DNA from: Stenopsyche tienmushanensis
Lineage: Eukaryota > Arthropoda > Insecta > Trichoptera > Stenopsychidae
DNA: 64,000 bases
Direction of reading: 5' to 3'
NCBI GenBank assembly: GCA_008973525.1
Contig: WACJ01000334.1
Coordinates: 186,001 to 250,000 of the forward strand
Shown: positions 42,470-52,030 of the stretch, piece after piece
How the letters are laid out: each line of letters opens with the position of its first letter
Numbering within the stretch: position 1 is the first letter of the stretch
Notes under the pieces: model-generated
Told to the model about the DNA's origin: nothing
The model's input: the letters and a program-made list of their open reading frames with translations, nothing else
Database searches by the model: none
Translations under genes and position numbers: made by a program

Positions 42470-42777
42470 TGTAATGTGGCTGGATGAATAGATGGGAATA
42501 CGAAGGGCGTCGAATGGGAAGACTCTCTTCGCAAGATAACTATTTATTCCACACTACAGATAGAGAGAGAGAGAGGTCTGGCTGCAGGAGTGACAACTTC
42601 CCGCAGCCAAGGCCAACCGGTGACAAGCAAGAAGGGCGCAAGAAGCGATCGGTCGGTAAGCAGGTGCAATGTCTCCGCAGGGCCACAAGAGATGGCGCTG
42701 TTAAAATAACACATTGCACCTGAAGAGAAATGGAAGATGTCGCCTCTACGCGAGGATGATAAATCGTCCACGCTACA
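42470..42777 (-). mobile_element. Candidate LTR on the minus strand
   Basis: 308 bp from TGTAATGTGG to CACGCTACA (plus strand), i.e. TGTAGCGTGG...CATTACA on the minus strand. Minus strand has GGAATAAATAG (polyadenylation signal) near 42545. Partial copy at 49690-49850 shares TCCCGCAGCCAAGGCCAACC G and AGATGGCGCTGT(T/C)AAAATA. Flanking five bases do not match, so a full-length element with deleted body is possible. Overlapping frames on both strands are not supported. Confidence 0.45.
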
Positions 42778-44409
42778 ACTCCTTAGTCTGGGTGGTCGTT
42801 TTATTATCTGCTTGTTGGCGATTTTATTTAATAAGTTCGTTTATGTAACCGTCTATTAACCTATCTGATCATTTTCCATCGGTAAATTTCAAATTCATGT
42901 AAATAAAATTCGCAACGCTATAAGTCTTTAACTTTTAAAGAAACTACTTTTTCCAAACTCACGGAAGTGCTCCCACACGCCCTAGATGAGCATTCTTTAT
43001 GAAATTTAACAGGCACGTGTACAATAAACGTTTTCATCATTTGACTTATAATTATTAAAAAATATTTAAAAAAATGTATTAAATGAACCAAAAACTACAA
43101 AAAATATTGGTAAAAATAATCATTTTTTTTTTAATTGCTCACTGTTTTTTTTATTTTCCAATATTTCATCTTAATTGTAGTCTAAGCTATACATAATATT
43201 ATACAAAGTAAAAATATGTTTAACTTTTTTGCTGCAAATCCTTTGTTTAGGATTTAGGGACTTCCGCGGTGAAGAATGTCATCGCTCGCGCACCGGCATA
43301 CGTGGTTCCCCTCCACTCCCACTACCATACTTTGTCAAAGTTTAAAAAAATATTTTTATGTTCAATAAAGATCACCTAGTCAATACACTAAATATCAAAA
43401 TTCTATATTTAATACTTTTTGCATAAAAAAATGTTAAAAAATCGATCAATTTTAGGCTCAACAAGGCGGATAGGTCTCTTAAAATACAAGCATCTAAGGC
43501 TTTGAACCGTTATTTTCTTCATTTCGGGTTTGGTTTTGTTTACATTCCTAGGTTAGAAAATGTTAGAAAATCATGCAAAAACCAAAAGCTAAAGGTCGAG
43601 ATCATATTGTCTGATGAAAATGAACATTAAATCTTGTTGTAAAAGAGGAATGTAAATTGGATCCCGAATCTGTCTTGTTTATGTACAATCCTTGCGAATC
43701 TGTTTTGCGTGAACTCATTTTTTTTAAATCTTGTAAATAAGACATGGGAATGTCACGCATCTTGAAATCTGTCCTGGATTACATCGGAAACCTCAAGCCG
43801 TGAAATAAATTACTTTCATCCTCAATTAATTCGAACGACTGCAAAGGACCAGGATCGTAATGAATGTCACCCGAAATGGTAGCCAAGGAGTGCGATTATA
43901 AATCCAAGAAGCTGAATCATGATGTTTCATGAATTTTCTTTTTAATACCGCTTCACAAATAACATGCACGAATATTATTTATTTCGAGAGTTTGACGAAA
44001 CTCTGGATATTTGGCGTCATCATTGTTCCTTCGAAGCATTGAACGAGTATTGACGTCATTGATTCAATATATAGTTTCGATCGATAAAACAATAGTGCTT
44101 TATGTATGCGTCCTTCCGGTGTTCGCTATAGTTTATTTTTACATCAAGGATGCAATCAAATTTACGCAAGCAAAATTGCGCAGTATTTGTATAGATTTGA
44201 ATTATTTCTAGCAAAATATAAGAAGTCTCTAAACAACCAAACAAAACAATCGTAAAAGAGCTAGGCCAACAGTCTTTTGGCACGCAGCTTAAATGCAGAA
44301 GATGAATATTAATCGATTCGACTAACAAAACGTCCATGTTTAACGCCTCTTATATTTAAAAAAATCATGCCTTCAGTATAGAGACATTGAATCGGTGTTG
44401 TTTCTCACA
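42778..44409. other. Unassigned A+T-rich stretch
   Basis: A G+C-richer patch lies at 43255-43320. Frames at 44011 and 44056 (minus) are motif-free. No repeat recognised. Confidence 0.4.
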
Positions 44410-44875
44410 GGACTTGACCATTCTACTTTACATAAATCAACACTGATTGACGGTCCGTTTTTATAATAGCGATAGCAAGGCACTCATTCATCATATCAAC
44501 GGTCCGAAAAGCGGACCGATTGGACATACAAACCTTATGGCCACTCCTTCCTCTTTTGTGGCTTTTTGCGGCATTTTCTTTGATCTGTACGATCACGGAA
44601 GCTCCCGCAGAGACTATCTTACATAGGTAGTTCACGTCAGATGAGGTCGCGAACGAATCTAGACTTCCCCTCACCCATATTAACTATATATTTATCTTTC
44701 TCACTAATTTAAGCTGCTGTCTTAGCTAGTTTGCAATTGGCCACTCGAAGTTGCGAATTGGCGTGTCCTTGCGGACGTGGATATTAAATTCAGATTTTTC
44801 ACATTGCTGTGTACTTTTCTTGAGCGGGTTGGCATGGTCCCGAATAGCGGGACCAATAAACAGCTTAGGTCTATG
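44410..44875 (+). mobile_element. LINE-tail repeat with full 3' end
   Basis: CCATTCTACTTTACATAAAT CAACACTGATTGACGGTCCG is the end of the head. Then the ORF2 C-terminus: ALIHHINGPKSGPIGHTNLM, ATPSSFVAFCGIFFDLYDHG, SSRRDYLT, stop. The 3' UTR ends with the hairpin (44836-44854) and AATAAACAGC. Joined directly to an antisense mariner piece at 44876. Confidence 0.7.
44836..44854 (+). promoter_or_regulatory. LINE 3' UTR hairpin in LINE-tail repeat
   Basis: GGTCCCGAATAGCGGGACC, identical to 19629-19647, while neighbouring 3' UTR sequence has diverged strongly. Confidence 0.7.
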
Positions 44876-45162
44876 GAGGATTCCATGTTCCTTTGTCACA
44901 AATGTGATATGATGGAACCATGTTTCATTCTGAATGTACGCAAAAATCTTGCCTTATTGTTATGAACCATTGCCAAACACTCGATTGAAACATCATTACG
45001 ACGCTGTTTTTGTTCCATTGTGAGCAAATGCGGCGCACATCTTGCGCACAGCTTTCTCATGTACAAAATTTCAGTCAATATGCGATATGCAGCATTTTTG
45101 AAAGGCGTACCGTGTCTGCTAGCTCGCGCAATTACAGTCGACGGTCACAAAATATACATTAT
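44876..45162 (-). pseudogene. mariner transposase, middle fragment, copy 3
   Basis: Minus strand: MRKLCARCAPHLLTMEQKQR, RNDVSIECLAMVHNNKARFL, RTFRMKHGSIISHL. Upstream on the same strand DRRL and ELADT(V)RLSKML-like pieces reach about 45160. Canonical mariner reads MRKLCARWVPRLLT.EQKQ.R..(I)...F......FL.R.(I)T.DE(T)W; here the region after FRM is frameshifted before the first Asp. N-terminus absent. Confidence 0.8.
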
Positions 45163-45300
45163 ACGCAGGAAGCTCTCCGTCTCTGTCTTATCAACTACGC
45201 TACGTTCTCTCTCTGTCTCTGTCTCTCTCCGAGCTGGAATCGCTCGCAAATACGTGATCATCCTACCAAACAGGTTGATATTCTTGAATGGATTCTCGAT
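45163..45300 (+). mobile_element. Half palindromic MITE, variant right flank
   Basis: GGAAGCTCTCCGTCTCTGTC, CTACGCTACGTTCTCTCTCT, then CGAGCTGGAATCGCTCGCAA ATACGTGATCATCCTACCAAACAGG as at 39786-39825. Confidence 0.6.
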
Positions 45301-46832
45301 GTGGATCAATAAATAATTGAACCATTTTTATACATTATAAAAAAATATTCGCAATCACTGACATCCAAAATTTATTTTTGCTCATTATTAATTTTTATAA
45401 ATCCCCACAAGTGGTTATCAAAATATTGATCGTATAATGATCTTAAATGTGTTCTTTATTTGTTGTGGTTTGCAAAAGAGAGGATTCACATCTCTCTCTT
45501 GCACCGAAGACCATCAATCTTGTAGCACTTCATCATTCTCATTTGCAGATCTAAATTTAGGTCCTTGTATAATAGCAGCTTTTCTGTCGAGCAAGGATCC
45601 GAAGTAAATAATAAGGAGACAATTTGCCATATGAATATGCACAAGTGCTATTATGAGAGCTGTGAAAACTCTTACTCAAGAATGATTTAACATTCAAAGG
45701 ATATCCAATACGTGACAGTCCACGAAGTGCAATTGTATTGAGCCGGCAATGCAACGCGGTTCCCTTTCATCCATACTTAGCTGCTATTTCAATCTCAGTT
45801 TCAACCATCTCTGAACGGCGATATTTTTAGTCGATGGTCGTTGAATTCGCTTGTCCTTTTAGGGGACCAGGAATACTCTCTGTACGCGGAACATGCTATG
45901 CGTTTTCATATTGCATTCATCGCAAATAGTCCTTTATAGAGGCCGAATTTCAGATTCGAGCCGAGGAGAACAAAGCCGCCATATCTATTTAATTGCTCTG
46001 CTGCACCTTATATGCTCGGATGCATAGTTAATCCCATCACGTAGAGCTGATGGCCAAAAAGAGCCGGGACTCTTCATGTACAGTTAGCAAATTATGGTAA
46101 AGCGAACATCGACAGCCTGCTAATTTAGCAGAATACGGCGTGTGCGACGAAGACTATAAATCTTCGGGTGACGAACCAGAAGTTAGACTGCGGTTAGGAA
46201 TGTGGAAGATTAGAAAAACACGTAGATTTCCATCGCAATTCCAAACGAGCAAGAAGCCTCCTCACTTAAATCAGAGCTTCGCAATCTTTACTTTCAAAGG
46301 CCAGTTAACGTTTTTCCAAAAATTTGGAGCATTTTACACTTGGCTCGTATATTCATAATAGAAAGTGCAGCTTCTCATAGGATCTTGCGGCATAGTGATG
46401 GAGAAGCGCTGGCTTAAATTATGACATCAACTTTAACACTCAAATATAGTAAATTCAATGCTTGAGTGAAAAAGGCATTAAATCATACTGAAAACTTTAA
46501 TAGTGTCTCGCCAAAGCTTTTGCCATGACGCCATCATTTTCAAAGTCAACAGAAACATCATTGTTATTTTTGCAATCAAGTACCATTTGATAAACATATT
46601 TCGATGTTATTTGCTCGACTTGCCAGAAATAGTTCATAGCAACAACGAATAATTGATTTAAAAAGCAATCTTATACAAAGGGCTAGCAAAGGATGTTATT
46701 ATACAAAGAAATATGTAATATTAACTTCCACTTTAGATATAAACATCACCAAACCAATATTGGCCATCGATTAGATCGATTGACAATCATAAGCTTATAT
46801 GTATAGTGAACAGACAGACATACATTTATACA
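45301..46832. other. Unassigned stretch
   Basis: 45460-46400 is moderately G+C-richer with small frames at 45557 (minus) and 46140, neither recognised. No terminal repeats seen. Confidence 0.4.
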
Positions 46833-46834
46833 TA

Positions 46835-47295
46835 CAGTCAACCCGCAGTAATTCAGCCCTAGTTTAATCCGGCGCCCCCTGTAATCCGACATGTCAATAC
46901 ATGTATAGTACACATGTACGATAAAGTTTCATCTATGTAAAATTATGATTCTGGACCGCCTAATCATAATGAATATTTTTGTAAGTTGGCAAATGAGTAT
47001 GGCGTAGGATAATCCACAATCTCTCATATTGGCTATGAAAGCAAAGTTGTTTTACAAGGTGGTAACAAAAAAGAAGACTATAGCTAGTAAGGGATGGTTG
47101 GAACGTTTCAAAAATCGTCATGGAATATGTCTGATGACGGTATCGGATTTTTATTTCTTAGAAATTACGATGGCCATTATGTTTATGAGTCATTTAAAAA
47201 TGTTTCGGACTACAAGGGTTCGGGGGCAGTCCTCTATAGTCCGACAATCCGACACTGCCTTGCAAAACGTTTGTCGGATTACCGCGAGTCTGTTG
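46835..47295 (+). mobile_element. Short Tigger/pogo element with remnant CENP-B-type domain
   Basis: Left end CAGTCAACCCGCAGTAATTC, right end inverse of GTTTGTCGGATTACCGCGAG TCTGTTG, TA at both borders (46833-46834, 47296-47297). Inside: ILAMKAKLFYKVVTKKKTIA, SKGWLERFKNRHGICLMT, the Tigger second helix-turn-helix (GWL.RFK.RHGI). The DDE domain is deleted. Related ends at 62426 and 63017. Confidence 0.8.
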
Positions 47296-47297
47296 TA

Positions 47298-47625
47298 TAT
47301 ATGAATAACAACAATGAGAAGCTATTTAAATTTAAAAAATGTAAGAATTTGTGAAATATATAAATAATGCAAGATTATACTATTAATCACAGAATGTGCA
47401 TAAGATGCTGAAAATGAGCGCGAATATAGGTCAGAACGTCAGATGTAACCAGAATAAGCCGCTCTCAATATTTTGATGGATGGTACACCAGTTGTTGTTG
47501 CTAAATTTATATTCATTAAATAAATAAAAATCTGCAGTTTACATTATATTACAATGCTTCGTCATGAATCCAATAAATATATAAAAAAGTATCAGTAAGA
47601 TAAGGACAAACAAACAAACGTACAA
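47298..47625. other. Unassigned A+T-rich spacer
   Basis: Nothing recognised. Confidence 0.3.
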
Positions 47626-47720
47626 ACGTAACGAGGGTATGTAGCGCCCGTGGCAAGTATCTAACTTAAGCGGTGGCTTTACCCCCCTTTACCTTTGGCC
47701 CCCCACCCATTTTTTTAAAA
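47626..47720 (+). repeat. Head-type repeat fragment
   Basis: CGTAACGAGGGTATGTAGCG CCCGTGGCAAGTATCTAACT is shared with 54770-54815 and partly with 63188-63215. CAGRGSCGTAAC looks like a DNA-transposon terminus or the 5' end of the LINE-tail repeats. Confidence 0.5.
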
Positions 47721-47752
47721 ATTAAAATAAGTAATACTATGCAATATTTTAA

Positions 47753-47995
47753 TATATAAAAATGAATCTTTGTTTGTTCGTATGTAATGCGCTGCCATAC
47801 CGTTCATCAGATTGTAATAAAACTTCGTCCATTTATTGCTAAGGATTGCGCGAGTAACATAGGTATGGTTTAATATGTAAAAACCAATGTTTGTTTATCC
47901 GTATTTAATGCGCTGCTATACCGTTCAACCGGTTGCAATAAAACTTTGTCAACTTATTGTTTACACTTGCGGGAATAACATAAGCATAGTGAAAA
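47753..47995 (+). mobile_element. Helentron-like dimer
   Basis: Two tandem units: TATATAAAAATGAATCTTTG, TGTAATGCGCTGCCATACCG, TCCATTTATTGCTAAGGATT GCGCGAGTAACATAGG; then GTTTGTTTATCCGTATTTAA TGCGCTGCTATACCGTTCAA, TTGTCAACTTATTGTTTACA CTTGCGGGAATAACATAAGC. Same unit order as 7985-8235 (inverted) and 62570-62822. Confidence 0.7.
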
Positions 47996-48023
47996 TATTG
48001 TTTTGAAAACATTCTCGGTAAAC

Positions 48024-48400
48024 ATGGAAAAAATTGGTTATCGTTAAGTGATACAATACTTTTATTTGAAAAGCCTCAGTTCAACTAATATCAAATCTGA
48101 GCTAGATTGTACTCTTGGGGAGTCTGCTTCTTCGTTTACAACAGTAAGATTTTGGGTGGCAGAGTTTAAACGAGGCCGTACGAGCTGCCAAGACGAACAA
48201 CGCAGTGGTCGGCCTAACGAGGTAACCATTCCAAAAAATGATGAAGAAAATCCACAAAATAATATTGGATGACCGTCAACTGTAAATGCGTGAGCTAGCA
48301 GACATGGTAAACTTTTCAAAAAATGCTGTAGATCGTATATTGACCGAAACATGAGAAAGTGCGCAACATGGGTGCCGTGTTTGCTTACAATGAAACCAAA
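48024..48400 (+). pseudogene. mariner transposase, N-terminal fragment, copy 2
   Basis: ATG at 48024: MEKIGYR, TAA, VIQYFYLKSLSSTNIKSELD, CTLGESASSFTTVRFWVAEF, KRGRTSCQDEQRSGRPNEVT. Frameshifts follow in MVKKIHKMVLD(DR) and ELADMV. Same early stop as 29974. Ends at 48400 against the antisense LINE tail. Confidence 0.8.
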
Positions 48401-48720
48401 ATAGCCTCCAAGGGAGCTTCCGTGATCATACAGATGATTAAAAATGTCGCAAAAAGCCTTAAAAAAGTACAGAGTGGCCATAAGGTTTGTATGATCAATT
48501 GGTCCGCTTTTCGGACCGTTGATATGACGAATGAGTGCCTTGCTATCGCTATTATAAAAACGGACCGTCAATCAGTGTTGATTTAAGTAAAGTAGAATGG
48601 CCATGTAAAATAAAAACCATGTTCAACTCTCGACCGGATTGGTATTCTGCGTTTTGCGCCCCAAGCCCAGTTGCGCCCGTTGCGGTCGCCTGCTTTTCCA
48701 CGCCCTTGTTATGACCCGAC
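48401..48720 (-). mobile_element. LINE-tail repeat, antisense to mariner, copy at 48.5 kb
   Basis: Minus strand: GGTCATAACAAGGGCGTGGA AAAGCAGGCGACCGCAACGG (head), GCGCAAAACGCAGAATACCA, CCATTCTACTTTACTTAAAT, then ALIRHINGPKSGPIDHTNLM with FKAFCDIF and DHGSSLGG. The 169-codon minus-strand frame across 48062-48571 is a chance fusion of this tail with antisense mariner. Confidence 0.7.
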
Positions 48721-49639
48721 AAATAAAACCTTTAAATTAAAATAAATATATTGTTTTTCGTTCAATTAAATATATGTATTACAGTACTTGTTGTTGAACT
48801 CATAATCCTGCATAATGACTAGGATTAATTTCAAAAACGTATTTATTGACGATACATCTGCTTCATAAGCTCTTTGATGTGACAGTTATTTCCGAGATGA
48901 TCATCCATTAATAAATTCCGTTCATTTTATTGCCCGAGGGATGAATTTTTCTCGGAAAATTCGACGCATTGTGGTTTTATACACGACATAAAAGAAACGA
49001 TCCATTAATTTATTTATAATTCCAACGGGGGGAGAATCTTTCTGATACTCCAATATTTTAGATGCGATAAAAGCCATTTTTAAAAATACTCGAGCCATAA
49101 AGTGGCGCGTTGAAAAATCTGTGTTGGTTGTTGAATTTGCCTTGGATAAATCGTTTGTATGCTTGGACTGTCGTCACTAGTGTGTAATCAATTAACACTA
49201 TCGGTTACACGTATTATTTACAACTGAGAACTGCATTCGGTCAGTGCAACAAAGAAATGGCTTAACAAAGATTAGAGACAACATTTTTTAATTCAATCAT
49301 AGTTAAAATGAAAATTTTCTTCTACGAAATTGTCAAAAAAGTCGCTTAATTGCTCAGATAATTATATCAACGGTCATGAATCTTTGTTGAAGAATGTCTA
49401 TTTTAAAATGGACATCCATCAAATAATTTGTAAATCTGAAAATATCGCATAAAGTTTACTTAAAAATAATTAAAACACTTCTTCCGTAAAATTCGAGAAT
49501 ATATTATTTATTTTTGTATACGAACGGAAGTATTATACGAAGATCAAAGATTATGTATTCGGACGTGATTGACGTATTATTTGAATAATAAGTAAATATT
49601 TTTTACGCTGTTATTATCTTAAATTTTAAACAATTACAT
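48721..49639. other. Unassigned A+T-rich stretch
   Basis: Nothing recognised. Confidence 0.4.
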
Positions 49640-49850
49640 TTTCTAAATTCCGATATATTTGTATATAGTGGATGGAGGCGAACGGGCGTTGAACGAAAAT
49701 AGTCTTTTCTCTGTGTGACTTTTTATTTAGCACGCATAGAAGGATTTGGCTGTGGAAAGGACGTCTTCCCGCAGCCAAGGCCAACCGCCGACAGAAGATG
49801 GCGCTGTCAAAATAGCACATTGCACCTGAAGAGAGACGGAAGATGTCCCT
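49640..49850 (-). mobile_element. Fragment of the candidate LTR seen at 42470-42777
   Basis: CTTCCCGCAGCCAAGGCCAA CCG (49768-49790) and AGATGGCGCTGTCAAAATAG CACATTGCACCTGAAGAGA (49795-49835) match 42598-42620 and 42690-42728, with the intervening 60 bp of the other copy missing. TTTTTATTTAGCACGC fits an antisense polyadenylation region. Confidence 0.5.
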
Positions 49851-50424
49851 GCCAATCTGAATTATTAAATCTGCTCAGATTAACAGCCCTATTGCATGGA
49901 GATATTAAATTGCACACAATACAGCAGGATCAACAACTTTTTGTAAAAAAAGCTAAATATCTCTATATTAATGAATTTATTCTATTGTTGATTGTGTGCT
50001 ACGCTTCGTTCATCACACATTTCTGGAATAAGAAGAAAGAGCAACATAAAATAAATAGGAAATATTAATATTTACATTTACTACCATGGTTTTAGTTAGC
50101 ATGTAAAATATAAACAGTATTTTACCGCACCTTTCGAATCATCTGTTTAATGCTAGAACGTGCTCATGCTAGGGTACAATTTTAAACAATAGCTTTTATG
50201 CTCGATGAAAGTTGAGCTACTTATGCAAAATCCTTAACAATAACAAGTTTCTTACAGTAATGTACTTCAATGTAAAAACGACAATATTTTTAGGCATTTA
50301 ACATTTGTTTCGTCAGTTGATGTGATTTGCGATATTTTGGTACAGGGGTACAAAGATAAAAAAATGAAAGAACAGGGCTGCGGTTCTTCTTCCCAGCAGG
50401 TAAATTTCCATATGTGTTGAAAGC
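49851..50424. other. Unassigned A+T-rich stretch
   Basis: The 117-codon frame from 49715 runs out of the LTR fragment into unrelated sequence and is not supported. Confidence 0.4.
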
Positions 50425-50735
50425 GACGAAGATGTAACCGAGTGGTTAAATTGCGATGCAAACGATCCTGGATTCCAAATTTTGTATGATGAGGAAATAA
50501 TTAAAGAAATATCTGCCTTAGAAGAACAAGATCGAGACGACGAAAAAGAGATTTGCGAGAAAGAGTTATTGGTCCTACACATTCTGAATCTTTTCAGTGT
50601 TTAGATGTCGCCATAAAATGGCTTGAGAACGTCAAAGTCAAATGCAATTCAGGACAACTTATATATCTTATAGGAGTATTCGCGATTTGGTAGCTTCGAA
50701 AAGAAGGGCTTTTTTGATAAAAAATAATTTATTAT
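50425..50735 (+). pseudogene. Tigger/jerky transposase, C-terminal fragment
   Basis: Frame 50428: EDVTEWLNCDANDPGFQILY, DEEIIKEISALEEQDRDDEK, EICEKE; frame shift; GPTHSESFQCLDVAIKWLEN, VKVKCNSGQL; frame shift; YRSIRDLVASKRRAFLIKN. (D)V..WL..D..DPG.Q...D.EI...., S.(S)..A...L..A..WLE and (L)...RDLA..KR is the tail that follows the DDE domain in Tigger/jerky proteins. Not close to any Tigger terminus here. Confidence 0.7.
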
Positions 50736-51011
50736 ATGTGAGTGTGTATTTAAATCTTGACAAATAAAAATTATTCATACTTTCTCTGTCAATTATGCTT
50801 ATTTTCGATTATCTGGACTACGTTAAATCTGGGATGTTGGAATCATTATTATTTTGCATCAATAAATATAAATAAGAAGGGAAGAATAAGATCCTTATCT
50901 TTAACCCAATAAATACCGCCGAGGATTTAAGAGAATTAGGACAAAAAATTGAACTCTAAAATATCATAAGCCAATATATAATATTACAACTAAATACGGA
51001 ATATATTAATA
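50736..51011. other. Unassigned A+T-rich spacer
   Basis: Nothing recognised. Confidence 0.3.
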
Positions 51012-51013
51012 TA

Positions 51014-52028
51014 CACTCTTTTTGTGCGACTTTTTTTTGTGCGAATTCGAAGTTATGCGGTTTTTTCATAAAAAGTACGTATTGAGATACTTTGTATAAA
51101 ATAGAAAATAAATCATCAATACTAACCGAATTTTGGAAAAATATTATAATTTGAAATTGTGTAAATCATATAGCATCTTCTATCGCTGAATTACGACCAC
51201 GCCCTTTATTCTGGTTTAGATTTTTGAAAAAAATGATTTAGTTTTCTTTGCATTTTCCCAATGTTTCGACTTTTAAAAATACATTCTCCAAAGGAATTTC
51301 CAAAATTATAAAAACTTACAGAGCTATAGCCATTTTAGTGACGTGGCAACTTGGCCGATTCAACCATAATGAAATCTTTTAACGCGTTTTTGTCGAAACT
51401 ACTTTTTTCAACACGGTTGACATCATATCTCAAGTTTTAATTAATTAATTTGCTTCAAACTGGGTGCAAATCTTTTCTATATAGCCCTCAATTATTCCTA
51501 CCAGATTTATGTCAAAATTTATTTTTTAACTATTTAAAAAAAAATAAAACTTTGACAAAATAAGGCCAAAAAATTACTTGACTGATTTTTTTTTTGTAAA
51601 CTTTAGACATCTTTGCTAATTATGAATCATAATGTTGGAAAGAGAAAATCTACACGGAACAATTATGACATTGACACTGGGTATACTATTTCTTCCGAAG
51701 AAAAGAGCAACTTTAAATCACAACGAAAATTATCATACAGCGATGACAGTTTGTAATTAAGTTGTAAATTAATGTTGCAAGACGTCCTTTAAATGTTATC
51801 AAAAATCTTATATTTTAATTGCCTTATTGTTTTCCTGTTTTTTTTTTTATTAACTTTTTTTATGCGATTTTGGATATATTTTATATAGCTATTTCAAAGT
51901 TATGCGGTTTCTAAAATTTATGGAATTTTCATATATCATTACTTTTTCAAATCACAGCTTTTTTTGTGCGAATTCTTTTTGTGCGATTTTCCGCGGAAAG
52001 TATCTATCGCACAAAAAAAGTTTAAGTG
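51014..52028 (+). mobile_element. Family B element, most complete copy (1015 bp)
   Basis: Flanked by TA (51012-51013, 52029-52030). Left end CACTCTTTTTGTGCGAC, right end inverse of CACTTAAACTTTTTTTGTGC GATAG. Encodes VGKRKSTRNNYDIDTGYTIS, SEEKSNFKSQRKLSYSDDSL then TAA (51630-51755). The AAAGTTATGCGG core appears near both ends (51050, 51897). No DDE domain. Class unknown; the TA borders suggest the Tc1/mariner/pogo group. Confidence 0.7.
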
Positions 52029-52030
52029 TA

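Noticed and set aside
42484..42771. 79- and 75-codon frames on opposite strands
   Set aside because: Both lie wholly in the candidate LTR and have no domain.
48062..48571. 169-codon minus-strand frame
   Set aside because: It joins the LINE-tail C-terminus (real) to antisense mariner (meaningless). A chance fusion across a repeat junction.
50425..50480. tRNA-like look: ACCGAGTGGTTAA (A-box-like) followed by GATCCTGGATTCC (B-box-like)
   Set aside because: The stretch encodes DVTEWLNCDANDPGFQ of a Tigger/jerky C-terminus and no cloverleaf can be drawn around it.
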